Assembly: GCA_910588165.1 (NCBI GenBank)
Contig: CAJUOR010000011.1
Span: 1 to 37,109 of the forward strand
Direction of reading: 5' to 3'
Source: an uncultured Thomasclavelia sp.
Lineage (GTDB): Bacteria > Bacillota_I > Bacilli_A > Erysipelotrichales > Coprobacillaceae
Length of the DNA stretch: 37,109 nt
Part shown: piece by piece, positions 24,844 through 32,490 of the stretch
Numbering within the stretch: position 1 is the stretch's first letter
How the letters are laid out: each line of letters begins with the position of its first letter
Program-made: the position numbers and the translations under genes
Notes under the pieces: generated by a model
Databases searched by the model: none
Seen by the model: the letters and a program-made list of their open reading frames with translations, nothing else
What the model was told of the DNA's origin: nothing

Positions 24844-25941
24844 ATGCACAAATTAGGTATTTCATTATACCCTGAACACTCAACAAAGGAAAAAGATTGG
24901 GCTTATATGGAGCTTGCAGCTAAATACGGCTTTTCACGTATTTTTACTTGCTTGTTATCTGTAACTGAAACTAAAGAAGAAATCGTTGAGAATTTCGGCG
25001 AATTCATGAAAAAAGCCCATGACTTCGGTTATGAAGTAGCTGTTGATACAAATCAACAAGTTTTTGAACGCTTAGGGGCAAAGCCTTACGACATTAAAAT
25101 CTTTGCCGATATGGGTGTAGACATTATTCGTTTGGATATGGATTTTGGACTTTACGGGAACGTTCAAATCACACAAAACCCATACAATATCGCTATCGAA
25201 TTCAACGGAAGCTCAGATACAGATATTGAACGCTTAATTGCTCATGGGGCTAATCCGCATAACATGGTAATCTGCCACAACTTCTATCCACAACGTTTCA
25301 CAGGATTAGGTTGGGAAACATTCTGTAAGTTTAATGAACATTGGACAAAAACAGGTTTACGTTTAGCAGCTTTCGTATCAAGCAACAACACTGATACCTT
25401 TGGTCCTTGGCCTGTAAAAGCCGGCTTACCAACTTGTGAAATTCATCGTGATTTACCAATTGATGTCCAAGCTAGACATTTATTAGCGACTCGTTGCATT
25501 GATGATATTATCATCGGCAACTGCTTTGCAACAGAAGAAGAATTAAAAGCTCTATCTGAAATTGATTTAACTAAAGTAACATTCAATATTGATTTAGTTG
25601 CTGATATTCAAGAAAATGAATTAGATGTTATCTTCAACTATCAACATGGTGGGCGTGGAGATGCACCGGACTATATGTTACGTTCTAGTATGCCACGTTT
25701 CAAATACAAAAAAGAAGAAAACTCTATTAAGCCTAGAGCCTATGAGGGTGAATACTTCCATCGTGGAGATATTGTTATCGTTAATGATAATTTAAAACAT
25801 TACTGTGGTGAATTACAAGTAGTTTTAAAAGATATGCCTAATGATGGTGAACGAAACTTCGTGGGTCGTCTTCCTGAAAATGAAATGATGATTTTGGATT
25901 TAGTACCGGAAAATATCCCATTTGCGTTTATTAAAAAATAA
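24844..25941 (+). CDS. mupG: MupG family protein (6-phospho-N-acetylmuramidase type, DUF871)
   Basis: A 365-aa cytosolic TIM-barrel protein with a C-terminal cyclophilin-like domain (from about residue 245). The characterised member in staphylococci cleaves MurNAc-6-phosphate-GlcNAc taken up by a phosphotransferase system during cell-wall recycling. Family features: LGISLYPEHS start, GFSRIFTCLLS, DMGVDIIRLDMDFG, HNFYPQRFTGLGWETF and CEIHRDLP; the C-terminal FKYKKEENSIKPRAYEGEYF is typical. AGGAGGAG precedes the ATG. It stands alone here without PTS or murQ genes, so substrate is inferred from family. A partial cre site suggests catabolite control. Confidence 0.88.
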   Translation: MHKLGISLYPEHSTKEKDWAYMELAAKYGFSRIFTCLLSVTETKEEIVENFGEFMKKAHDFGYEVAVDTNQQVFERLGAKPYDIKIFADMGVDIIRLDMDFGLYGNVQITQNPYNIAIEFNGSSDTDIERLIAHGANPHNMVICHNFYPQRFTGLGWETFCKFNEHWTKTGLRLAAFVSSNNTDTFGPWPVKAGLPTCEIHRDLPIDVQARHLLATRCIDDIIIGNCFATEEELKALSEIDLTKVTFNIDLVADIQENELDVIFNYQHGGRGDAPDYMLRSSMPRFKYKKEENSIKPRAYEGEYFHRGDIVIVNDNLKHYCGELQVVLKDMPNDGERNFVGRLPENEMMILDLVPENIPFAFIKK

Positions 25942-25955
25942 GGGTTAATGAAGAG

Positions 25956-25983
25956 GTCTAAGGTGAAAGCCTTGGACTTTTTT
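25956..25983 (+). terminator. Terminator after mupG
   Basis: GTCTAAGG-TGAAAG-CCTTGGAC, an 8-bp stem with one wobble pair, followed by six T, 15 bp after the stop. Confidence 0.85.
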
Positions 25984-26060
25984 AATAGGATAAAAGGCAG
26001 TGATGATAACATCAATTTTTAAAGGAAATATCAAGGCATAAATAGTTAGCTATGACTAGA

Positions 26061-26069
26061 TGTGGATAA
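26061..26069 (-). promoter_or_regulatory. DnaA-box 9-mer (first copy)
   Basis: TGTGGATAA, the reverse complement of the perfect DnaA box TTATCCACA. It lies in non-coding sequence. Confidence 0.45.
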
Positions 26070-26109
26070 TTTTAGGATATTTATCTTAAAACCAAAACTT
26101 ATTTGAATG

Positions 26110-26138
26110 TTGTATTTTAAAGTTGAAAGCGTTAAAAT
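26110..26138 (+). promoter_or_regulatory. Orphan promoter with overlapping cre-like site
   Basis: TTGTAT (26110-26115), 17-bp spacer, TAAAAT (26133-26138). A 13/14 cre match, TGAAAGCGTTAAAA (26124-26137), covers the -10. No coding frame follows for 280 bp, so the product, if any, would be a non-coding RNA starting near 26145. Confidence 0.4.
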
Positions 26139-26142
26139 AGCT

Positions 26143-26284
26143 TGGGACTAAATAAAAAAAAGTATGATTTAATCATGTTTTTTTGGTTTATATAATTTAT
26201 TTTCGCAATTATAATAACACATTTAGAAGCTGTAAAATGATGCTTTGTTTGAAGATAGATAAATAATAAGCTTTTTTTGTCCCA
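26143..26284. repeat. Inverted-repeat-bounded element (MITE-like or structured RNA)
   Basis: TGGGAC at 26143-26148 and GTCCCA at 26279-26284 form ends, each followed inward by a run of A7-8 then G or its complement CT7. Inside lies a palindrome at 26154-26184 (A-run, ATGATT-T-AATCAT, T-run). The ~142 bp could be a miniature inverted-repeat element or the gene for a folded RNA. The rest of the 476-bp stretch 25942-26417 holds the mupG terminator, two DnaA-like boxes and the promoter of the next gene. Confidence 0.4.
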
Positions 26285-26311
26285 CACTTTTATCCTATTG
26301 ACAAAAATCAT

Positions 26312-26320
26312 TGTGGATAA
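26312..26320 (-). promoter_or_regulatory. DnaA-box 9-mer (second copy)
   Basis: TGTGGATAA again, 251 bp from the first copy and in the same orientation, with very AT-rich sequence between. A TTGACA at 26298-26303 lies just before it. Confidence 0.45.
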
Positions 26321-26385
26321 CTTATATTTTGTTTAGTTTAAAGTCAAAAGATGAAGGCGATAGTATTCTATTTAGGCTTCTTTCA

Positions 26386-26394
26386 TGTTATGAT
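26386..26394 (+). promoter_or_regulatory. Extended -10 promoter of the Rpn-type gene
   Basis: TGT then TATGAT (26389-26394), without a good -35, 23 bp before the ATG. Confidence 0.5.
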
Positions 26395-26417
26395 ATTTAT
26401 GAAAGGAGATTTATACA

Positions 26418-27329
26418 ATGTTATTTGAAGCAACTATAGCCACAAGTCTTATGGCAACCAAAGAGATTGTGCGTTACAATGCGGCTTGTAAGCAAATTTT
26501 GTCAGAAAAAGCTATTTTAGCTTACATTCTTAAAGTGTGTGTTGATGAATTTAATAGTTGTGAGATAGATGAGATTGTAAAAAGTCTTAGTCAAGATGAT
26601 GTTATAGATGGACAAGTGATGGGAATGGATACAGTAGATGAGGGGATACGTGGCGATAAGGTGGTTTATGATTTGCTGGTACATACTAGACAACCCAACT
26701 TGCATATTGATATAGAAGTTCAAAATAATTTTTATGTTAAATATCCCTTACTCAAAAGAGCTGCTTTTTACGTTGCTAAGTTAATTGTTGGTCAAGCAGG
26801 AACGGTATTTTCGCATAGTGAATATGACAAACTAAATAAAGTATATAGTTTATGGCTATGCCTAGACCCACCAAAGTATAAACAGAATTGCATAACTGCC
26901 TATTCTATTAGGGAAAATCAAATAATAGGGAATATGTCAAATAAAAAGGCAGAGTATGACATTGCTCAAGTGGTCATGATTTGTATAGGAAATGAGATAG
27001 AGAATCAAGAAACGAGAATGAGATTTTTCAATTTATTATTTTCAACAGCACATAGTTATGAGAAGAAAAAGGAAATCTTAGAAAAAGAATATGGCATACC
27101 CATGACGGTCAAATTGAAAGGAGGAATATATGAAATGTGTAATGCGGGGGAAGGATTAGCAAGGAAATATTTGAAACAAGGAATTGAAGAAGGTTATGAG
27201 AAGGCTATACTTGATAACTTAAAAAATGTTATGGTGGCATTTAATGTCACTATTTATCAGGCATTAGATGCCTTAAAAGTGTCAGAAGAAGAAAAAGACA
27301 AATATGTCAGGTTAATGCAAGCATTATAA
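26418..27329 (+). CDS. Rpn-type PD-(D/E)XK nuclease/transposase-like protein
   Basis: A 303-aa member of the recombination-promoting nuclease (Rpn/YhgA-like) and 'PD-(D/E)XK nuclease family transposase' group, common in gut Bacillota. The N-terminal nuclease core reads KVVYDLLVHT (D85) and LHIDIEVQN (E100, Q102), the D...ExQ form typical of this family. The C-terminal half contains the usual YEKKKEILEKEYGIPMT and a helical tail (RKYLKQGIEEGYEKA). Relatives cut DNA in a calcium-dependent way and stimulate RecA-independent recombination. AAAGGAG precedes the ATG. Full length and apparently intact; next to a small inverted-repeat element but without own terminal repeats that I can define. Confidence 0.85.
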   Translation: MLFEATIATSLMATKEIVRYNAACKQILSEKAILAYILKVCVDEFNSCEIDEIVKSLSQDDVIDGQVMGMDTVDEGIRGDKVVYDLLVHTRQPNLHIDIEVQNNFYVKYPLLKRAAFYVAKLIVGQAGTVFSHSEYDKLNKVYSLWLCLDPPKYKQNCITAYSIRENQIIGNMSNKKAEYDIAQVVMICIGNEIENQETRMRFFNLLFSTAHSYEKKKEILEKEYGIPMTVKLKGGIYEMCNAGEGLARKYLKQGIEEGYEKAILDNLKNVMVAFNVTIYQALDALKVSEEEKDKYVRLMQAL

Positions 27330-27378
27330 GTTACTTTGAAGTATTTGTGCGGGCTATCATTGACGTAAAGATAAGGGC

Positions 27379-27406
27379 TTGCTACTTTATTTTAATCGGA
27401 TATAAT
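27379..27406 (+). promoter_or_regulatory. Promoter of a possible small RNA
   Basis: TTGCTA (27379-27384), 16-bp spacer, TATAAT (27401-27406). About 85 bp downstream lies a strong terminator with no coding frame between. Confidence 0.4.
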
Positions 27407-27448
27407 TTGAAAAATATGTTTAAATAAGTAGCGTCTAAACCGAAAATA

Positions 27449-27497
27449 AGAGGGTAGAAAATTATGTGTGATAGAGATTATTCTACGCTCTTTTTTT
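27449..27497 (+). terminator. Terminator upstream of the polyphosphate operon
   Basis: AGAG-G-GTAGAA pairs with TTCTAC-G-CTCT (one G-G mismatch) around a 21-base loop, then seven T. It can end the Rpn-gene transcript or a short RNA begun near 27413. Confidence 0.75.
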
Positions 27498-27519
27498 GTT
27501 ATAAAATGGTAGGTTAGTT

Positions 27520-27547
27520 TTGAAAAGTCTTTCAAAAATGCTATAAT
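27520..27547 (+). promoter_or_regulatory. Promoter of the polyphosphate operon
   Basis: TTGAAA (27520-27525), 16-bp spacer, TATAAT (27542-27547). The -35 is the left arm of a dyad, TTGAAA-AGTC-TTTCAA (27520-27535), a possible operator. Confidence 0.75.
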
Positions 27548-27575
27548 AGAAGTAGATATAAAAGGAGGGATTTTT

Positions 27576-29096
27576 ATGGCAGTAACCTCATTTGCGGCAT
27601 TGACCATTGGTGCAGCAGGTATTACCATGAGAATTTACGAGATGAATAAGAAAATCGGGATTAGGCAAATTGATGAATTAACGCATATGATGCACTGTGG
27701 GCAAGAGATTTATACAGAGGGACGCCTATCTTTTGAAAGCTCAGATGAAATTTGTTCAGTTTTACTGGATTTTCAGTTGAAAATTCAAGAATATGGTGTG
27801 GATAATGTTCAAGTATTTATTGCTAATTCTTTGACAGATGCTTTCAATCTGGATTTTTTAGTAACCCAAATTCGTATTAAGACAGGAATGAAAGCTAAAA
27901 TTTTAAATAATTCCAAAGACCATTATCTAACACTGCAAAGCATTGCGGCAAGAATGCAGGAATTTAATGAATTGATTAAGACAGGGACATTGATTTTAGA
28001 TGTAGATTACGGGAATATTCAAATGACCCTTTATGATCATTCAGAGCTGATTAGTACGCAAAGCATTCCTTTAGGGGTCGCACGTATTCGTGAGATGGTC
28101 AGTGGTTTAGAAGTAAAACAAGGAGATTATGTTCGTTTGATTTCTGAAGCAATTCAAAGTGATTTAAACGAATTTCAAGATAAGATTTTGAAAGATAGAA
28201 AGATTAAAAACTTCATTGTGGTTGGTGGTGAGATGGAGTATTTGAATCATTATGTCCACAAAGATGATATTGCTATTTACAGTCGTGAAGATATGGAAAG
28301 ACTACATGAAAGTTTACTCAAAGGTGAATATGGACAAGAAATAGATGAGGCTCATGTTCGCTTGTTGATACCTTTGTTTGTGGTTGTGAAAGGCTTTATG
28401 AAGATGACAGAAGCCAAAAATATTTATGCCCCTAATGTTCATTTATGTGATGGAATGGCTTGTGATTTCGGTTATAAGAAATTGAAAATATTTTCCGGAC
28501 ATCATTTTACGGAAGATCGAATTAGCACAGCTATTCATTTAGCTAAGCGATTTGGCTGTGATATGACACATAATCTTTATGTCAGAGATATGGCGAAAAT
28601 TTTATTTAAAGCAGTCGCTAAGCCATTTGGATTAAGCAATAAAGATCAGCAAGTATTAGAGTTGGCAACGATTATGCATAACTGCGGACGTTTTGTGAAT
28701 TTACATTATGAAGATGATTTATCGTATATGATTGTGAAGGAGAGCGAATTTATCAATTTAAGTGATATTAACCGTATTTTAGTCGCTAATGTCTTACGTT
28801 ATAAAAATGCTGATTTCCCACATCAAAGAGACTTAAACGAACCTTTAGTATCACAAGATTTTTATGTCATTTTAGCTAGAATGACAGCTCTATTTAGACT
28901 AGCTGAAGCTTTAGATGACTGTCATCTACAAAAGTTTTCCGATGTGAAAGTGATGATTAAAAATGATGAATTTGTGGTTAGAGCAACAACCAAGCAAGAA
29001 GCGATTATAGAAATTAAAGCTTTTGAGGCAAGTGCCCATCTATTTCAAGAAGTGTTTGGCTTAAAACCGGTATTCAAATGTAAAAGGAAGGTGTAA
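27576..29096 (+). CDS. Divergent Ppx/GppA-like protein with degenerate HD domain
   Basis: 506-aa relative of exopolyphosphatase/pppGpp phosphohydrolase. It has the two-lobed actin-like N-terminal part and a C-terminal HD-type helical domain (about 310-480). Catalytic signatures are eroded: the first phosphate loop reads IGAAGITMRI instead of IDIGSNSxRL, the second reads DVDYGNIQMT (142-151) instead of DIGGGSTEL, and the HD motif is MHNCGRF (H368, N369) instead of LHDIG. Overall layout and the PPK1 gene 2 bp downstream still identify it. It may be inactive as an enzyme and act as a regulator or binding partner for polyphosphate or PPK, or have changed chemistry. AGGAGGG lies six bases upstream of the ATG. 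Confidence 0.78.
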   Translation: MAVTSFAALTIGAAGITMRIYEMNKKIGIRQIDELTHMMHCGQEIYTEGRLSFESSDEICSVLLDFQLKIQEYGVDNVQVFIANSLTDAFNLDFLVTQIRIKTGMKAKILNNSKDHYLTLQSIAARMQEFNELIKTGTLILDVDYGNIQMTLYDHSELISTQSIPLGVARIREMVSGLEVKQGDYVRLISEAIQSDLNEFQDKILKDRKIKNFIVVGGEMEYLNHYVHKDDIAIYSREDMERLHESLLKGEYGQEIDEAHVRLLIPLFVVVKGFMKMTEAKNIYAPNVHLCDGMACDFGYKKLKIFSGHHFTEDRISTAIHLAKRFGCDMTHNLYVRDMAKILFKAVAKPFGLSNKDQQVLELATIMHNCGRFVNLHYEDDLSYMIVKESEFINLSDINRILVANVLRYKNADFPHQRDLNEPLVSQDFYVILARMTALFRLAEALDDCHLQKFSDVKVMIKNDEFVVRATTKQEAIIEIKAFEASAHLFQEVFGLKPVFKCKRKV

Positions 29097-29098
29097 AT

Positions 29099-31204
29099 AT
29101 GGATATTTATGATTCTAAATATTATATCAATCGGGAATTAAGCTGGTTACAGTTTAACTATCGTATTTTAGAGGAAGCCAGAAATAAACAATTACCTTTA
29201 TTTGAAAGACTTAAGTTTTTGGCGATTTCCGCAAGCAATTTAGACGAATTTTTTATGGTGCGTGTCGCCAGTGTTGAAGATGATGTGTTAGACGGATCGA
29301 ACAAACGGGATTTATCCGGAATGACACCAAAGATGCAGTTAAAAGCCATTTTAGAAGAAACGCATCAGTTTATGAATTTACAATATACAACTTTTCAGCG
29401 TTCTTTAATTCCGGCATTAGCCCATCAACATATTTTACTGTTAGATAAAGAGAATTTGAGTGAAAATCAAAGACAGTATATTTCCGAATACTATCATTTG
29501 AACGTTGAACCGGTATTAACCCCTATGGCAGTTGATGCCAGCCGTCCTTTTCCGTTGATTTTGAATAAGACCTTGAATATTGCAGTGTTATTAGATAAAG
29601 ATGGGGAGCAAGGTTATGCAACTGTGCAAGTCCCTTCGGTTTTAGAGCGTTTTATTCAAATACCTAGTGAAAACAGTGAAGATCGCAGCTTTATTTTCCT
29701 TGAAGATATGATTGCTTTACATCTGTCAGAGTTATTTGACAGTTATCAGATATTGTCTTATGCGCCTTACCGTATTACTAGAAATGCCGGTTTTGATTTA
29801 GATGAAGATGATACTGAAAATCTATTGAATGAAGTAGAGAAAAAATTAAAGAAGCGTCGTACCGGAGAAGCGATTCGTTTAGAGATTGCTCACGATATAG
29901 ATGAGAGATTATATCGTTTCTTAAAGGCGGAATTAGATATTAAGAAAAGTGCGGTATATTACATAAACGGACCACTGGATTTAACGTTTTTATTCAAGTT
30001 TTATGGTTTGAAGGTGCCTTTTGAATTGAAGTTTGATGACTTTAAGCCGATGCCTTCACCAATGTTTGATGATCGAGATATTTTTGATCAAATCAGAGAT
30101 AAAGATTTATTTGTTCATTTGCCATATGAACAATTTGATCCTGTCTTAAAATTTGTCCAAAGTGCTGCTATTGATCCACAGGTTTTAGCGATTAAGCAGA
30201 CTTTGTATCGTGTCAGTGGCAATTCACCGATTATCGCAGCTTTAGCTAAGGCAGCCGAAAACGGTAAGCAAGTAACGGTTTTAGTTGAAGTTAAAGCGCG
30301 CTTTGATGAAGAAAATAATATTATCTGGGCAAAAAAATTGGAAAAAGCCGGCTGTCATGTCATTTATGGCTTGCTAGGATTGAAGACACATAGTAAAATT
30401 ACCTTGGTTGTTCGACGTGAGGAAGAAGGTATTATGCGTTATGTTCATTTAGGTACCGGAAACTACAATGATTCGACAGCTAAGGTTTATACAGACTTGG
30501 GTATTTTTACTTGTCGTGATGCTATTGGCGAAGATGCCAGTGCTTTATTCAATATGATTTCAGGCTACAGCGAACCAAAACATTGGCAACGCTTAGCGAT
30601 TGCTCCGTTATGGCTAAGAGATAAATTTTATACTTTAATTGAAAGAGAAATCGCTCATGCCAAAGAAGGTCGACAAGCTAAGATTATTGCGAAAATGAAT
30701 TCTTTGATTGATAAAACATTGATTGCTAAGTTATATGAAGCTAGTATGGCAGGCGTTAAAGTTGAGTTGATTGTACGAGGTATTTGCGGTTTAAGACCGG
30801 GAATTATGGGCTTATCTGAAAATATCAGTGTACGTTCGATTGTCGGTCAATTCTTGGAGCATAGCCGTATTTATTATTTCTATAATGACGGTGAGGAAGA
30901 ATTCTATTTATCAAGTGCTGACTGGATGCCTCGCAATTTAGATAGACGTGTGGAAATTTTGTTTCCGGTTGATGCTAAAGAAATTCAAGGCAGAGTTAAA
31001 GAGATACTACAATGTCAATTGCAAGATACTATTCGGGCTTCTATCATGAATGCTGATGGATCTTATAGCAAAGTCGATTTGAGGGGGAAAGAGCGCTTTG
31101 ATTCACAGCAATATTTTGCGATACAAGCTAAGAAAGCCTGTATGAAGGAACCTGAATACAAAGAAACGAGGGTTTTTATGCCGATGACTAACCAGGAAAA
31201 ATAG
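29099..31204 (+). CDS. ppk: Polyphosphate kinase 1
   Basis: Makes inorganic polyphosphate from ATP, reversibly. 701 aa, full length, with N, head, C1 and C2 domains. Key stretches: NRELSWLQFNYRILEEA, SNLDEFFMVRVA, the phospho-accepting histidine H431 in GLKTHSKITLVVRR, HLGTGNYND, and a second active-site histidine H588 in FLEHSRIYYF, followed by SADWMPRNLDRRVE. It starts 2 bp after the Ppx-like stop with AAGGAAGGTG upstream, so the two are an operon. Polyphosphate could buffer energy alongside glycogen encoded earlier in the window. Confidence 0.97.
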   Translation: MDIYDSKYYINRELSWLQFNYRILEEARNKQLPLFERLKFLAISASNLDEFFMVRVASVEDDVLDGSNKRDLSGMTPKMQLKAILEETHQFMNLQYTTFQRSLIPALAHQHILLLDKENLSENQRQYISEYYHLNVEPVLTPMAVDASRPFPLILNKTLNIAVLLDKDGEQGYATVQVPSVLERFIQIPSENSEDRSFIFLEDMIALHLSELFDSYQILSYAPYRITRNAGFDLDEDDTENLLNEVEKKLKKRRTGEAIRLEIAHDIDERLYRFLKAELDIKKSAVYYINGPLDLTFLFKFYGLKVPFELKFDDFKPMPSPMFDDRDIFDQIRDKDLFVHLPYEQFDPVLKFVQSAAIDPQVLAIKQTLYRVSGNSPIIAALAKAAENGKQVTVLVEVKARFDEENNIIWAKKLEKAGCHVIYGLLGLKTHSKITLVVRREEEGIMRYVHLGTGNYNDSTAKVYTDLGIFTCRDAIGEDASALFNMISGYSEPKHWQRLAIAPLWLRDKFYTLIEREIAHAKEGRQAKIIAKMNSLIDKTLIAKLYEASMAGVKVELIVRGICGLRPGIMGLSENISVRSIVGQFLEHSRIYYFYNDGEEEFYLSSADWMPRNLDRRVEILFPVDAKEIQGRVKEILQCQLQDTIRASIMNADGSYSKVDLRGKERFDSQQYFAIQAKKACMKEPEYKETRVFMPMTNQEK

Positions 31205-31312
31205 ATACTTGACAATGAGGTTTGTCAATGATGAAATTTGTCGAATTTTCTGGTAGATTTGAAAAATGATGTAATGGGTAAATACTTTTGGTGATGAAAG
31301 GGAGAATTGAAA

Positions 31313-32356
31313 ATGGGGAAAATTTATTTTATGAGTGACAATACAGCACCTGTGCATTCTGCAATTATGCAGGCGCTAGTAGATGGCAATGTAGGGCACG
31401 CACTCTCTTACGGGAATGATGAAGACGCTAAAAGATGTAACAAAATGTTTAAGGAAATGTGTGGCTGTGATGTTGATGTGATGTATGTTTTGGCTGGGAC
31501 AGGCGCTAACGTCTTAGCTTTAGATTCCATGATGGCAAGTCACGAAGCTTTGGTATGCACAGATTGTTGTCATGTTCATACAACAGAAACCGGGGCTTTT
31601 GAGAAAATTTTAGGCGCTAAAATTTATCCTACACCTCATCAAGATGGCAAGCTAGATTTAAAGGCAGTAGCGCATATTATGGAAGAATATAAGGATAATT
31701 TCCATCATAATCAGCCGGCTGTTATCTCTATTGCTCAAACAACAGAAATCGGAACGGTGTATAGCATTGAGGAAATCAAAGCTATTTGTGATTTTGCACA
31801 TCAGCATCAGATGAAGGTTCACATGGACGGTGCTCGTATTTCAAATGCACTAGCATATTTGGGGTGTACTCTTAAAGAAATGTGTGTGGATACCGGTGTT
31901 GATGTCGTTACTTTTGGTGGTACAAAAAATGGGATGATGTTTGGTGAAGCCAATCTTTATTTTGATAAGACAAGCTACCATAAAGCACTTTGTTTACAAA
32001 AGCAAGATTTACAAGTGATTTCCAAACGCCGTTACATTCCTTTGCAATTTGAGGCTTTCTTAAAAGATGATTTATATTTAACATTAGCAGCACACGCCAA
32101 TGATTTAATTACTAAGGATTTATATCAAGCGTTAAAACAGTTACCGGAAGTTAAATTGAGTGTACCACTGCAATCTAATCAAGCTTTTCTTGTGTTAGAA
32201 AATCAAGTTGTGGAAAAATTATCAGAGAAGTATGCCTTTATGATTAACCATGATTATGGTGATACTAAAGAGGTTCGTCTAGTGACAAGCTTTGTGTCCA
32301 CTAAAGAGGAAATGGCTGAGTTTATTGAGGATTTAAAGGCAATTTATAAAAAATAA
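31313..32356 (+). CDS. ltaE: Low-specificity L-threonine aldolase
   Basis: PLP enzyme that splits L-threonine or L-allo-threonine into glycine and acetaldehyde; 347 aa. Family motifs: SDNTAPVHSAIMQAL, LAGTGANVLAL, CCHVHTTETGA, HMDGARISNAL, and the PLP lysine K205 in TFGGTKNGMMFGEA. ATG 31313 is used because AGGGAG is eight bases upstream; TTG 31307 is in frame. It follows ppk by about 100 bp with no strong terminator between, so readthrough is possible, though a role tied to polyphosphate is not implied. Related beta-eliminating aldolases share the fold, so exact substrate is inferred. Confidence 0.92.
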   Translation: MGKIYFMSDNTAPVHSAIMQALVDGNVGHALSYGNDEDAKRCNKMFKEMCGCDVDVMYVLAGTGANVLALDSMMASHEALVCTDCCHVHTTETGAFEKILGAKIYPTPHQDGKLDLKAVAHIMEEYKDNFHHNQPAVISIAQTTEIGTVYSIEEIKAICDFAHQHQMKVHMDGARISNALAYLGCTLKEMCVDTGVDVVTFGGTKNGMMFGEANLYFDKTSYHKALCLQKQDLQVISKRRYIPLQFEAFLKDDLYLTLAAHANDLITKDLYQALKQLPEVKLSVPLQSNQAFLVLENQVVEKLSEKYAFMINHDYGDTKEVRLVTSFVSTKEEMAEFIEDLKAIYKK

Positions 32357-32360
32357 GGTC

Positions 32361-32395
32361 AAAGGACAAGTCGGATTAAAAGACTTGTCCTTTTT
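32361..32395 (+). terminator. Terminator after the threonine aldolase gene
   Basis: AAAGGACAAGTC/GACTTGTCCTTT, a perfect 12-bp stem with a 9-nt loop and T run. Confidence 0.9.
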
Positions 32396-32452
32396 AATGG
32401 GCGAAAAAAAGCTTTAGTCCTATTTAGTTCATTAAAAGTAAAGATGATGATA

Positions 32453-32483
32453 AATAAAAAATCGTGAATGGGTAATTCACGAT
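32453..32483 (-). terminator. Terminator of the coaBC-coaX operon
   Basis: On the minus strand ATCGTGAAT-TACCC-ATTCACGAT, a perfect 9-bp stem, followed by six T. Confidence 0.9.
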
Positions 32484-32490
32484 AGAAATT

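Noticed and set aside
26351-26428. 25-codon frame upstream of the Rpn-type gene
   Set aside because: No ribosome site and it overlaps the promoter and start of the Rpn gene.
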